DNA of 64,000 nucleotides from Cristatella mucedo (taxonomy: Eukaryota; Bryozoa; Phylactolaemata; Cristatellidae). This document shows positions 19,353-32,480 of the stretch, piece after piece (within the stretch, counting starts at the first letter, position 1; every line of letters starts with the position of its first letter). Made by a program: the position numbers and the translations under genes. The notes beneath the pieces were generated by a model. That model was not told where the DNA came from. It saw only the letters and a list, made by a program, of their open reading frames with translations, and did no database searches. Location of the stretch: contig WPIO01000003.1 in NCBI GenBank assembly GCA_009760855.2, positions 1,724,001 to 1,788,000 of the forward strand. Direction: 5' to 3'.

Positions 19353-20713
19353 AATATATACAATATATATATAATGCACAGGCATTAGCACTTGATAAAT
19401 TGGGTAGCTAATAGGAAAAGTAATAGTAATGATAAGCTGTTTGCCTATTATCCTAAGAGAATTAAATCTATCCGGGCACTTTACAACTCGCTTCGAGAGT
19501 ATCAATAACCGAGAGTCAGCGGCATGCACAGTATCATGCTGTACACAAGTATGCAAGAGCAAACAAGTATAGGCCGGCATGTTGCACACAAGAAGGGGAT
19601 AGTGGTTGGTGGGGACCCCTTGTGAGTAAAATGCACTGGATCGCATACAGGTAAGCATGCAAAGCACGCAGGAACAAAAGAGGACAAGGGAGGAAAGTTA
19701 TCTGTGGCGACAAGAAGGCTTACCAGAACAGTACCACCTTTAGCTGACACTTAAATCATGCAAGATCATTGTAGATAGCTATTGTAGCTGGCAGTAGCTG
19801 GAGATCCAGAATTTCGGTGATTACGAGCTAAAGACTCGATCACCAATAGATTTCAGTTTAGTTCGAGGGATTGCTAGACGACTAGATGCTGAAGAGTGGG
19901 TAGTGTAAGAGTAGGTGGGCTGGTGCCAGCGAGTGACATGACCTGGTAGCTAGCCACTCACAGAATGTTGCACTCGATTCAATGCTTGACAGGAAGTGAC
20001 CGTGGAGCACACAGAATTGGTAAGTGCTATGGCAGCTATGCGCCACATCATCTGCTACAGTAAGCACTGGCTGCACTTCAGCTAGGGGTCATCGCCGATT
20101 CCAGAGACAGTTCCGGTAACAACATTGCCTGTCCACTACAAGGGCCTGGTAGGGGGAAACGGCTTAGAGCTCTTGAGAAGGCACAATATTTGATGGCATT
20201 ACACCACGACAGGAAATACTCGTCAAACTTCTCAATTACATTTTCTTCGTTAACTTCATGAGGCAGAAATTTGAGGTTACCACACAGCTACGAACCCAAG
20301 AGTTGTCACCAAAATATTTTCTTTTACATGTAGATTCGTGGCAATCGCAATCGGCCAGAAATGTTGCCTGCACAACGGCCACCGTACATACATACTCGGT
20401 CACCAGCACCGGAAGTTCCAAAAATGCCGATGACACGAAGCAAAATGTCTTCCAATGGCCACCAAGTTCAAGATGAGCACGCAGACATGACTGCTGTCCC
20501 CACTTTGTAACACGACTTTGCCTGAACATCGTTTGTAATTACAATAGCAACACTGAGCCGACGAGTGTATTGCTCACAATGCCAGACCGGGACATTTTTA
20601 ACCACAACACATATATGCCTGTACGTCCTTCGGTTATAGTAACAACCGAGCATTGTTATTGCTGCCATGCTTAGCGGTTATCGGTGGTGGCAGCAGCAGG
20701 TAAAGCACCTTAC

Positions 20714-20820
20714 CTGGCTCAAACAGCTCGAACTCGGCGACGTCGGCAGCAGCCTGTGTCTCAGACTTCTCATCCTTATTCTCATCCGTAACGTCCCAGG
20801 GCGACAACGTCAAGCGACCG
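20714..20820 (-). CDS. Candidate upstream exon of the dve-like gene
   Basis: A 107-bp open segment between an acceptor (atatgcag) and a strong donor (CAG|GTAAGG). It encodes an acidic peptide including LSPWDVTDENKDEKSE and ADVAEFELFEP. Its end phase (one base, G) fits the start of the exon at 14455, which would create an Ala codon leading into the ULD region. Alternatively it joins a segment starting near 20523 ('GKVVLQSGDSSHV'). I recognise no family in the peptide itself. Linking it to dve is inference from phase, strand and order only. Confidence 0.35.
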
Positions 20821-21715
20821 CTGCATATTCCCGGCTTCTATCACAGAAAATACAAAATGCAATCATCATCACACACAAATCGAGACCACGTCCATTTTGA
20901 AGGATAGACTACTAGAAAAGGAAGCGCCCTCTACCATTGCAGTTGGGTGCATGGGGGTGGCCACAGGCATGCAATAATAATAAGAATAATTAGTTTTTTG
21001 TGTCGCCCCCTAAGAGAACTTAATCTCTATTCAGGTGCTTTACAACTCACTGCAAGAGAATCGGTGCCCAAGGGTTAGTGTCATGCGAATCTATCAAGCA
21101 TGCAAAAGCTAACACGTATTGTGCTTTTGCCGGCATGCTAAAGCAAATGCATAGACACGTCGCCACAGGTTAGTAAGACCTGCGATTAGTGGCGTGCACT
21201 GAACCATGCGCATGTGCACACGATGAACCTACGAAAGCCAATTGACTGGCGCTACAAAAGTGATGAGGCGTACGATCATCGACTATTTGCCAGGCTGAAA
21301 TACGGAGTCACTTGTACTCACAGATGAACGAATTGGCTTGCTCGTGGCTCGGGTTTTGAGCGTGGCACTCGGTGCATAGTTAGCCAAACACCATTCGTTT
21401 GACTCCCTCAAAAAGCCTGGATTGGATTCCGAACCTTAGCTAATTATCACGCAGTCTACCTTCTTCTACGTTTGTCAAAGATTCTCAAAAGACATGGAAC
21501 ACATAGAATAGAATAGAATGGTGTCCCAGCAAAATTTGTCGGGACTCAATCAACAACCACTATCCCACTGAAGCAATTCTGCTTCACGTGGATAACGACC
21601 AATTTTGTAGCAAAATCACTGACTTGGTCCCGCTGGAACCTGCTGGCTCTCTGGAAAGCACTATAGTCAATTACTCCAGCTTAGAAGCCATCAAGCCAGC
21701 TCTAACTTGGAACGA

Positions 21716-22140
21716 CAACTGCTCTCCTGTTGCCGACTATGGCACATCTTTTCCAGCCATCCTGAGCTGCTGATTCCATGTTACTCACTACCTCAACTGC
21801 TCTCCTGACTCTGCTACGCTTCCCACTTTCTCTTTTGTAGTTTTGGTTATCGCCTCAGCATGGAACGCCAGCCGAGAGCAGGCGACGACAGGCGAAGCAC
21901 GACTCTCTCCGACCGCATACCACATCGAGTGTCACAGCCCACTCATACGATGATCAGGGGCAGAGCCATCAATTAAACGATCCACATCTTTGTTGTGTGA
22001 CATGAAGTCTGCCGGCTACCGAATGTGCGTACCGAAAGCCGCTTAGGCTTAGGCCGTGAGTGAGCTTTACAAAACTCTCCTGCCTAACACTCCACAGAGT
22101 CTTTGTGGCATTGTGGAGTTACAGACGGAGATACAAATCC
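21716..22140 (+). mobile_element. LINE family 2 tail, itself interrupted
   Basis: Matches the 49290-49845 tail on both sides of a foreign ~150-bp segment (about 21838-21988). A short tcttt is repeated at the two junctions. The foreign segment has no open frame or recognised family. Confidence 0.6.
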
Positions 22141-23404
22141 ACACTTAACGTGGACCTATGAATTCACTCTTAAAGTTCGCCTATGGATTGTTCGATCAAA
22201 TGCAATCAACCCCGGCCTGTGTGTGGTGCCGAGATGTGCCTAAAAATCGCCAAACTCTCCCGGCTATAACCGACACCCCCGACACTTCTCTTTTTTCCAT
22301 ACCCCGAGGTTAAGGAAAACTGGTGGCAGAGTAGCCGTCGTCACTGGGTCCTCACTCAATTACAAGTCATTTGGAATTTCTCAAAGCAGTCCTTTGAATC
22401 TCTTGCATTTGGTCACTCCAACAGCATGATCCCAGTGATTGCAGTAATCTATTATCTCCCTCCCCAGGTACGAGAATTTTATTTCAGATTATATTACTTT
22501 GCTTTAGGTTTTCAAGATCTCATTTCTATTTTTTGTTTCGGAACCTGTCTCACTCTCGCATTGCACAAACTTAACATTCATTTTTATAACCTAACTAACC
22601 CCTGAGCATGAATTCCAACATTCGCTGATTTATTTTCCCTTGCAGTCAATGTACATGGCCAGTTAACGTGCATGGCCGCACTAATAAGTGAGGCCACGAT
22701 CTCGAGCAAAAATCTCACGATTGCATTTATTGTCAATTATTTTGATATTCTGCACAGCTGAACCATTCGGATTTTCATTAGCTCAGCATTGCCTGACCCC
22801 CTTCGATATCAAACTCGTCTGCGAATCGCAAAAGTTCAAGACCCTTGATATTAATACTGTCTGCCAAAAATCTGTTGTCAAAAAATCTTCTGCTCAGTCC
22901 TCCATCCGACCTTTACCTCACTGATGGAATGCAACAACACGACAATGGCCAATATTCTGAATGAGTTTGCTCTTCTGACTAAGCACAAATTATGATTTTC
23001 TCAGATAGCCTATGGATTACCGAAGACGTTATATCGGCTAGGACTAATGAGCTTATGCTGGAAAAAGCATGAAAATATCAGGACTCACCGTTCGTCGACT
23101 GGTACACAACTACCATTACAGGTCATACTGGTCCATCCTAAGGCTAAGTACAGCTTCCTTGAGACTATGGTTGAATCAAAAACGCACAGTCCAACGTTCT
23201 GACGTCGACTATCAGCCATCTCCAAAAACACTCCTAGGCCAGCAGCACACCTAGCGATCCATGTGGATATCTTTATGACTGACTGCTTTTAGGGTTTCTT
23301 TTCAAGCAGGAGTGACAAGATCAGTGACTCGATCCCAACATAACCTTCCCACTTACCCATATCTGCTCTTTAAAGAGGTTGTCAGGCTACACTCTGCTTC
23401 CTAG

Positions 23405-23580
23405 TCTTGGCCCTAGGGGTAATGTGCTCGCTCTTCACGACCCCGCATGGTCGTCAGTACAAGTGCGGCAGCAGCAGCAGCAGGCAACCTTTTATTGCCA
23501 GCCACAAGTGGGAGTGGCTCTGACCTCGAAGGCTCTTCTACCGCTAGACAAATGAGGCTGTTGACGCAGCTGAACTTCAC
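23405..23580 (+). mobile_element. tRNA-derived SINE, family B
   Basis: A tRNA-like head (gccctaggggtaatgtgctc) is followed by caaccttttattgccagcca, then caagtgggagtggctctgac and gaaggctcttct, ending agctga. It is inserted in a decayed LINE. Confidence 0.65.
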
Positions 23581-23953
23581 TTTTTTCTTTTCACTCATAC
23601 AGAAGTCAACACGAGACAAATAGAATCCAAACAACTTCGGCCCAGTATTGCTGCTGCGGTTCCAATCACAGTCAATTGAAAGAGCAAAGGCAGACCAGCT
23701 AAACTCGTAAATCTACACATTGAACTCGGTAAACACATTCTAGTCACGTTTTACAGCAAATCACTCCACAATGCAAGCACTACTGAAAGTATGTTGCATG
23801 CTGACCCAGTGCATGTCACCCCTAACCATATTATTCATTTTGTTTGTTTTTCAAGCATGATTTTACTCACTATTCTATTGCATATCACTTTGCAGCAAAT
23901 GTAAAGCGCCTAGAAAGAGATTAAGTTCTCTGAGGGCGCTTTATCAAGTGCAA

Positions 23954-23985
<32 letters not shown>

Positions 23986-24606
23986 GTACCGACCTCCTCA
24001 AGAATGCTGACTTGGGTGAGAGTCTCTCGGTAGTATTCTGCTGGATCTGTCGGCAGCTTGTGATACCACGTATCACCTAGCCCTTCTTAAGTGCCTATCA
24101 CCTCGTCTAGGCATCTCACCCTGGCATGCAAAGCAGCACCATGTGCTTTGATATCTGCCTCCCTTAGAGCAACTCTATCTTTAGCAGCTGCCTTTCAGTC
24201 TGATTTGCTGATATTCATACTCAGATTACAGCAACATTTCTCAAATTGACTGGCGATTAAAGCAACTTTTAACAGCCGTTGGCCATAAACTGGACAGCCC
24301 GACAGTAAAAAATGGCCTCAGCGAGCATATCTCCTGCGAGCATATCTCCTGCAGCCTCTGCAGAATCTGTCTATTCAAAAAAGACATTTCACAAAGTGGT
24401 GACCGCATCAACTCCATAGTATAGCTCCATCGTTAGGTCTGATTCCTGTCAGCTGCATAACATTGCAAAAATTCGGGCTTGCTTAGCTAAGCCCATCACA
24501 GCCAAGCTGGTCTTTGCATTATTCGGCATTCTGAATAAACTTGTTTAACTCACTACTCGCACTCTTCAATGAGCCTGTGCTGTGCAATGAGACAGTGCAG
24601 CCAGGA

Positions 24607-25203
<597 letters not shown>

Positions 25204-25800
25204 CCTCTCTCGCAAGCACTGTAGCCAATACTCCAGCTTAGCAATCATCAAGCCACCTATAACCTGGAATCAATTCTTTAATAAGGGCGGTGCATATATA
25301 TTCACTCTAAAAATGTGCTTATGAATCCAATCTTAAAGTGGGCCCATAGATTGCTCAATCAATATGCAATAAACCCTGAGTCTGCCGTGAACTTTGCAGT
25401 GGCCACATCGCACCACTCCTCTCACCGCCTCACGGCACTGCCCCCTCCCCCGTGGACATCCGGGCCCTGTCACTCCCTCACTTGCTCTGAGGTCGCTCGG
25501 CTCTCTCGCTCCGGCTCCTACCCACCACTCACTCCTCTCAGGCTTCCCTTCCCCTTGTACCACCTGCTCTTCTGACTCTAATCGGTTGGCCGTGCCTTAG
25601 AAACCAACCTCACACCCTTTGGCAAAAGCGCCTACAGTTCACGTGCACGAAATGCCTGGAACTACATACTGACTAACATTACGACATCCACGACATGGCG
25701 ACATTTTAAAGTGAATCTAAACACGCGCCTTTTCTGTAGATATGCTTTGTCCACGCGGCTCGTCCTTTGTATGCTTACGTTGATACAATTGAGAGTAATA
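25204..25800 (+). repeat. LINE/repeat fragments
   Basis: 25205-25390 matches two separated pieces around 21655-21715 and 22145-22215. This shows an ancestral contiguous repeat that was split at 21.7 kb. 25600-25790 reads as an L2-type C-terminus (SARNAWNYILTN, TWRHFKVNLNTRLF). Confidence 0.5.
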
Positions 25801-26094
25801 AGAGCCATAAGACATAAGCGTAGCTCTCTACAAGAACTAGATCTTTCTAGACACTTGACGAATTCTGGAAAGGAAGCAACTCATCAATTCGTTGGCGATA
25901 GCACGCACCGTGTCCGCTTGCACGACGAGCACACAATGACACGAATCACACGGATGGAGCAAATGCTGTGAGGAGCACGTAGGCTTTCAGCTTCCCTTTA
26001 AATATCGTCCACTCAAGGGATGAAGCAACGGCGACAGCTGCAAGAGGGGTGTGAGCTCCTGCGGCTTTGAAAGCACGCAAACTAAAAGAGCTTC

Positions 26095-26250
26095 GCTGTC
26101 GTGGGCCAGTGATTAGTGTGCTCCTCCAGTCCACGGTGAATGCAGTTGATGACCAAGGCCGTGGGCTCAAGCCCCGTGGGGCTCATGTGAAGCACCTAAA
26201 TAGAGCTTCAAGTTCTCTTATGGCGCTATACAAAGAAATCATATTTTTTT
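26095..26250 (+). mobile_element. tRNA-derived SINE, family A
   Basis: A diverged head (ggccagtgattagtgtgctc) and B-box (gggctcaagccccgtgg) run into gtgaagcacctaaatagagc and a ttctcttatggcgctatac tail, ending in a T-rich stretch. Confidence 0.65.
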
Positions 26251-26894
26251 TCAATGCCGGGTTGCAGAAGGACTTGAAGTTGGTTTGAGGCACAGCTAAG
26301 CAGCTTGAGTCAGAAGAGCGGCTGCTACGATTGTGCATGCTAGTGACACTAATCAGTTGACACTCGTCCTTTCCAGCTTTTCTGAAGTGCTTAGTCAGAT
26401 GTGTGGTTAGCTTAAGGGGCTAGACATGCGCACCATCACTATTATCATAATTTTAATGCATTATGGTCAAATGCATGAGGCGGGCAAGAAACTCGACTGA
26501 TTTAGGGTCTTTAATCAGGAATCAGGCAAAGGGGGATCGACAGGTCACAGGAAGGCTGAACATCGCAGAGCACTCGCTATGCACGCCATTTCGGGTCTGT
26601 CCAGGGCAATGCACCAGAGTTGGCTGGCACCCCTCCTTACACCAATACTTATCTCATGACTTGGCCAGCTTTAACTCCTGACCGATCCTTCTAGTTGCAT
26701 TCACAGTGACATGTCCTGGATTAGACCAAGGCAGAGGACCACGCCCTTAGACCGACACACGAGTCGGTCACTTAGACCATCACACGGGTCGGTCTAACGA
26801 TAGGTCTCCTTGTTCCTACACTTTCCTGAGCCTGCGACATCGGCTACAGATTTTGTAACTATGCTGTCACGTGCCTAATACTGGCATCAGAGGA

Positions 26895-27030
26895 CGCTAG
26901 GAGAGGGAGAGGCAATGCTGGAAGCAGGTCGACATAGCACCTCAAGACACAGGTCGCAGGTTCGAGTCCAGAAAAAGCTTTTTCCTTATCACCAACTTCA
27001 AGTGGGAGCGACAGCTAGTAGATAACTAAT
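26895..27030 (+). mobile_element. Diverged SINE B-like element
   Basis: B-box caggttcgagtccag at ~26957, followed by a body with cttatcaccaacttcaagtg and ggagcgacagct that resembles SINE B. The rest of 26250-27640 shows no gene or recognised repeat. Confidence 0.4.
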
Positions 27031-27639
27031 AATAGATAGCTAACCTGTATAGTTGGCAGCAGGGCATGGTGCTTATCGACAAGTCGCAGGGACCGATACA
27101 GCCAGGGCATAACCATCTTTGAGTGGTTGCAGCTTATATACAGCTAAACCATGGCAGATCCCACCGGACAGGTGGAGAGTGGTGCTTTTGTGTATATCAG
27201 GTCTATATACACGTGGTGATTCGAACTAGTTTGACTTGATCGTCAGAAATGCTTCAGAAGCCTCAAAAATATCTCAAAATAAATGAGTAGATACAATCGT
27301 CAGATTTAGAAATGGTGATACAGCTATAGTTGAAACAAAATTCGAATGCTATTAAAACCAAACTGTTATTAAAAAGGTTCAATAAAGGTCTGACCTGGCT
27401 GAGCAAACTTTGTACTTTCGAGATAAGTTGTTACATTCACTTATCAGCCATGCAAGCAAAAACTATTCGCGATTGTCAGGATTACCCCCCTCCCCCTCCC
27501 CAAGAGTGGCACTGTGGCACAGTGGCAGTTGCTTTTCGACGATCCAAATGCAGCAAACACATAGTGTGCACAATGGTACTCTGGGTCCTGCGAATAACTG
27601 TGATACTCTCCATTCCACTGTAATTCATATGCCAATTCC

Positions 27640-28100
27640 CAACTAAGTATGGTGCAACTGCCGTTTTGAATCTGCTTAAAATAGGTAATGGCGTTCCTGG
27701 TTACCCAACAAATTTCGTGCAATTGTGCATACGCTTTCTGTTGCAATGGTCGGGCCCAGGCAGGCACTTTGTAACTGTGATCCGCCATCCATTACCAAAG
27801 TAAGCATCGCAACTGCAGTTTGAATTCCACTTTTTATAGAAAACGGTGTTCCGATTTTACTGACTAAATTTCATGCAGTTGTCTCTTGCAAATGGCCTCC
27901 ATCGGTCTGGCCCAGCGAGATGCCAGGTCGGAACTTGGGAGGTCATTTGTAAGAAAATTCCCATGCGCAATTGAAAGAAATTTGACCAGTGAACTCGGAA
28001 CATCCTCTACAAAGGGAATTGAAACCCGTTATCCAGTGCTTATTTTGAAAATGCTAGGAGGCTTGCAGTTCCAAGTCCTCACCTCCGGACACCGAGCGCG
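27640..28100. repeat. Inverted copies of a ~165-bp satellite monomer
   Basis: Two monomers on the minus strand (aaatttcgtgcaattg-type motif at ~27709 and ~27867) abut one on the plus strand (gcgcaattg...aaatttga, ~27970). They are related to the direct array at 31875-32480. Confidence 0.6.
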
Positions 28101-28108
28101 CTCACACG

Positions 28109-28291
28109 AGTTCCTTGTCGACGTTCCTTATCTGGTTTCCTTGTCCGAGTTCCTTGTCCGAGTTCCTTGTCCGAGTTCCTTGTCCGAGTTCCTTGTCCGA
28201 GTTCCTTGTCCGAGTTCCTTGTCCGAGTTCCTTGTCCGAGTTCCTTGTCCGAGTTCCTTGTCCGAGTTCCTTGTCCGAGTTCCTAGTCCGT
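28109..28291. repeat. 13-bp minisatellite
   Basis: gttccttgtccga repeated ten times without change at 28149-28278, with diverged copies on both sides. A 13-bp unit shifts frame each copy, so any encoded repeat is 13 residues in every frame. Confidence 0.95.
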
Positions 28292-28379
28292 TGCAGAATT
28301 CTTTGGAAAATCGAAGTTCTTCCGAACATCGTATACAGAAACCGATACAGCTAAGACCTGTTTAAAGCTAATCTGATTG

Positions 28380-31300
28380 TTTTTTGACCGTAGCACGTAA
28401 GAAATTACGTGCCTTTGGACATCTAAACGCTTATCGCCTCGGGCTGCTGGGCCTCCCACACCGGTGGCAGCCTTAGATATGCCGGCGGCTAGTAACCTAC
28501 ATTTTAGTTATGATCGTGTGCACCTATTATCACTTCGTTATCGTAGCTCAAAAGCATTCCTAGATGTTACTGCTGTTGCTAAGATTCGTGAATTACACAT
28601 TCACAAAAGAAAAGCATCCCAGAGCCACCGCGGTAGCCGGGGCCGCCAGCTTCGACGCGTAGACACCACTCGTTTGGCGAGGACTTCGATCTGAGTACCC
28701 ACTCGTTTGGTATTCCTAGCATTGTCTCGAACCGCTCACCACACTCCCCCACAAGTCACTGTGAATCTCTTTAACTTAGTGGTCACCAGGCCTGTTATAA
28801 CTCCGGCAGCCCAACTTAACGCTTGTCTTTGAAATCCTCACTCAATGTGCAATTAGACTCTAGTAATAAGCTACCTTATTTCTGAACATGTTCTCGACCT
28901 GCTCACCTTTACTGAAACTTGGCTAAAATCGGTAAACTTTCCCCGACAATTAAAGATGCTACAGTGGCTGGTTTCTCATTCCTTCACACCCCTTGATCAA
29001 TCAAAACTGGAGGTGGAGTTACTACTATCACATGCTCTAAATTCGACTTCAAGCCATTTGCAGTACCCTTGAAAGCAGTCTTTCGAATCGATTGTCTTGA
29101 TTTCACCAGACAACAAGCTACAGATGGTGGCAGTAGTCTATTGCCCACCAGGCACTAAGTCCTCTTTTGCCTCAGTTTCTCTGATCTCATTTCGATTTTG
29201 TGTGCAAGAAGTCTATTTTTCCTGGTTATGGGTGATTTCAAAATTCTCTTTGATAACTTATCTACCTCCTCCAGCACTAAATTTCGTGCATTGACTGATT
29301 CATTGTCTCTTGTGGCTCATGTGCATGGCCCTACTCACATCAAGGGTCACACACTCGACCAAATTTTCTCATACGACTGCACCTTCTCATCACCAATTAT
29401 TACCACATCCTGCTTACCTGACCACGTGCAGATCTCATTCAGTCTACAATGTGTGCCCTCATCCTCCTCTAAAATGACCTGTGATATCGAAGCCTCACGA
29501 CCCCTGACATGGATGCCGCTGCTGCTCAGTCCTCCCTCCGACCTGTCATCATTGATAGATTGCTACAACACGACACTAGCTGACATGCTCGACGAGTTTG
29601 CACCTCTGACTAAGCGCACTGTGCGCCCTCTCCCAGACGGCCTATGGTTTACCACAGACGGCCTATGGTTTACCACAGACATTAAACTAGCTAAGTCCAC
29701 TAAGCGCAAGCTTGAAAAAGCATACAAAAGATCAGGACTGACTGTCCATCGACAGGCATACGAGGACTACAGTAGGTCGTACCACTCGTTCCTAGGAAAC
29801 GATCAAGTCTAGCTTCTATAAAAACATTGCTGAATCACAGATATTGCACAATCAAAAAATGCTGATGTCGACGATCAGCATTCTCCTCAACCGCTCCCAG
29901 CTACTTAGCTAATGATCCCTGCGATGATCGAGCTGATCGCTTCTCTAGCCTCTTTGCCCAAAAGATGGACAAGATCAGAGAGTCCATCCCTAAGATGGAA
30001 GCAACCCCCCCCCCCTGGAAGCTGTCCCTCAATTCCACGTAGCACCTCAATGTCTACATTCAAGCAGGTCACTAATGACCTGGTCCTGAAGTTCATAACA
30101 CAATCAAAGAAGACAACTAGTCCTTTAGAACCTATTCCCACGGATGTGCTTGTACGATGCATTGATCTGTTGCTGCCTTGCATAACTAACATCATTAATA
30201 TGCCATTAGCCTCAGGTTATGTCCCAGCACCTCTCAAAAAGGCTGTAGTCAGGCCACTACTCAAGAAAGCGACACTAGACCAAGAGAACTTGAACAACTA
30301 CCGCCAACTCTCCCTTCTACCATTCCTATCAGACACTGGAACGAGTCGTGGCAGACCAGGTGAACTCGTATATTGAAACTTCAAACCTTGCTATTAAGTT
30401 CCAGTCTGGTTTTACAGCGAATCACTCCACTAAGTCAGCATTGCTTCGGGTGTATAACGACCTACTTAGGAATGCAGAGATGGGTGGAGTATCTCTGCTT
30501 GTTTTGCTCGATCTCTCACCAGCTTTTGATATAATCGATCACCAAGTCCTTGAGCACCTCTCATCGTGCCTGGCTGGGCATTACTGGCACTACATTGCAA
30601 TGGTTCATGTCCTATCTCAGGGGGAGATTCCAGAGTATTGATGTGAATGGACAAAGATCATCCAAGGTACCCCTAAACAATATGGGGGGTACCTCGGGGC
30701 TCCATGCTTGGTCCTGTTCTTTTCACGATTTACTCTTCCTCTTGCCGATATTATTGCCAAGCACAATCTAGGCTTTCACTTCTATGCAAAGTCAGTCGTA
30801 GCCTTGCTTTGATCCCTCCCAGCCTTCCAGCACGTCGAATTCTCTCAACTCCCTTGCTGCATATATTGATGACATCCACACATGGATGGCAACAAATTTT
30901 CTTAAATTAAATGATGATAAAACTAACTTACTAGTTATGGGCAAAAAAAGTGTGTTTCAGAAATTGGAATGGCTAATGCTCAAAAGCGGCTCTGCCAGCA
31001 TAACTCCTGTTGAATCTGGTCGAAATTTAGGTGTCATGTTCCAAAGTGACCTTTCCTTATACGATCACATCTGCTCCACAGTCAAGTCTACCTACTTTCA
31101 GCAACACAACATTGCTTAAATTCGGGCTTGTTTAGATAGGCATACCACATCTAAGTTGGTCCATGCATTTGTGACATCCCGTCTTGACTTCTGTAATTCA
31201 CTGCTTACTGGTCTACCGGCCTGTGCAATCAGGCGCTTACAGCTGGTGCAAAACTGCGCAGCTAGGCTTTTCTGTCGTGAGCATGGCAGTTGCCACATCA

Positions 31301-31870
31301 CACCACTTCTTGCCGACCTGCACTGGCTACCAGTCAAGCAAGGCATCGACTTTAAGGTTTTGTAACTCACTTTTAGGCCCCTTCATTCTTTGGCTCCAGC
31401 CTAACTATCATATCTACTGCCCCACCAGGCTAAGCATCGTACCACCACATGCTTTTCGGAACTAACTGTTTACCCATACCTATTACAAACCTCAAATTCA
31501 TTGGAGACCGTGCCTTTAGTTCGTATGCTCCCAAAGCCTGGAACTCACTCCCGACTTGCGTCACGACATCCCCGACGACCACATTTAAAATGAACTTAAA
31601 AACGCATTTATTTATGACAGAATTTACACTCTGTGGGATCCTATCATTCGTTCTTTATGTGCTTATGCGTGCTTACACTGTTGCATGCTGCCACTAACCA
31701 CACTTGCATGCTGACCCTGTGCATGTCACCCCTAAGCATTTATTCTTTTTGTTTATCGACCATGCTACGACTCACCATTCGATTGTGTTTTCTTTGCAGC
31801 TAATGTAAAGTGCATAGAAAGAGATTGAGTTCTCTTATGGCACTTTATCGAGCGTTATTATTATTTTCAA
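28380..31870 (+). mobile_element. L2/CR1-type LINE, nearly full length, frameshifted
   Basis: The order is typical of an L2-like second reading frame. Endonuclease motifs come first (MVAVVYCPPGTK ~29130; HVHGPTHIKGHTLDQIF ~29320; SCLPDHVQISFSL ~29410). A linker follows, then RT: PLEPIPTDVL, PLKKAVVRPLLKK (~30230), NLNNYRQLSLLPFLS, FQSGFTANHSTKSALLRVYN (~30400) and LLVLLDLSPAFDIIDHQVL (~30500). After a frameshift come LRGRFQSIDVNG, a poorly preserved YADD region and [20 protein letters not shown] (~31320). The 3' tail is gtaaagtgcatagaaagaga, then an (att) end at 31855. Many frameshifts and stops make it inactive. Confidence 0.85.
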
Positions 31871-31874
31871 AGTG

Positions 31875-32480
31875 CAAGGCCTCTGGCTGGGTCTGACCTT
31901 GGAGGTCATTTCCATTAGTGTGTGCATGTGCAATTGCATGAAATTTGGTCTGTAAACCCAGAACACTATTGTTTGCTTTGCAAAATTGGAACCGCAGTTG
32001 TGCTTTGCTTCAATTGGAGACGGCAGGTGGATTGCAGTTCGAAAATGCCATGTCGCTGACTGAGTCGAACCATTGGAGGCCATTTGCATGAGACCGCACA
32101 TGTGTAATTGCATTAAATTTGGTTCGCAAACACAACACGGTTGTCAATAATGTGGAATCGTGATCCCTACTTAGCGAAGCCTGCTTAATAAATAGCAGGG
32201 GGATTGCAGTTCGAAAGTGCCGTGTCGCTGGCTGAGTCAAACCATTAGAGGCCATTTGCAGCATGCGCAATTGCAGGAAATTTGGTCAATAAACCCCGAA
32301 CACCATCTCTAATGTAGACTTGAAGTAGCAGTTTCACAAACTTCATTTTAGAAATGGCAGCTGGCTCACACTTCGAAAGTACCTGGCCACTGGCTGGGCC
32401 TGACTATTGGAGGCATGAGAGCATGCATGTACAACTGCATGAAATTTGGTGGATAAACCGTAACACCATTGTCAATTTGC
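31875..32480 (+). repeat. ~165-173-bp tandem satellite, four monomers
   Basis: An 'aattgcat(g)aaatttggt' motif recurs at ~31941, 32114, 32278 and 32442. Each is followed by a 'taaacc...gaacacc' segment and, further on, gattgcagttcgaaa(a/g)tgcc. Confidence 0.75.

Larger units (their letters stand above)
21540..24550 (+). mobile_element. Nested, degenerate L2-like LINE
   Basis: Broken reading in all three frames resembles the 28380-31870 element. Endonuclease-region remnants lie at 22370-22470 (VIAVIYYLPPQ). A linker corresponding to 'LLSPPSDL' is near 22890, and RT remnants 'ADQLNS...FTANHST' are near 23690. RT C-terminal remnants follow at 24000-24540. Inserted within it are a family-2 LINE tail (21716-22140), a SINE B (23405-23580) and a separate 3' tail with (ATT)n (23780-23985). 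Confidence 0.65.

Noticed and set aside
18663-19667. Single 334-residue host gene
   Set aside because: Its second part is an L2-type RT C-terminus with a LINE tail, and its first ~105 residues are unrelated read-through.
28124-28329. Protein with a 13-residue repeat (SEFLVRVPCPSSL)
   Set aside because: A pure 13-bp DNA minisatellite gives such a repeat in every frame; no start, splice or family support.
31875-32480. CRISPR-like spaced repeat
   Set aside because: Contiguous ~165-bp monomers that diverge along their length, not short identical repeats with unique spacers, and the genome is eukaryotic.
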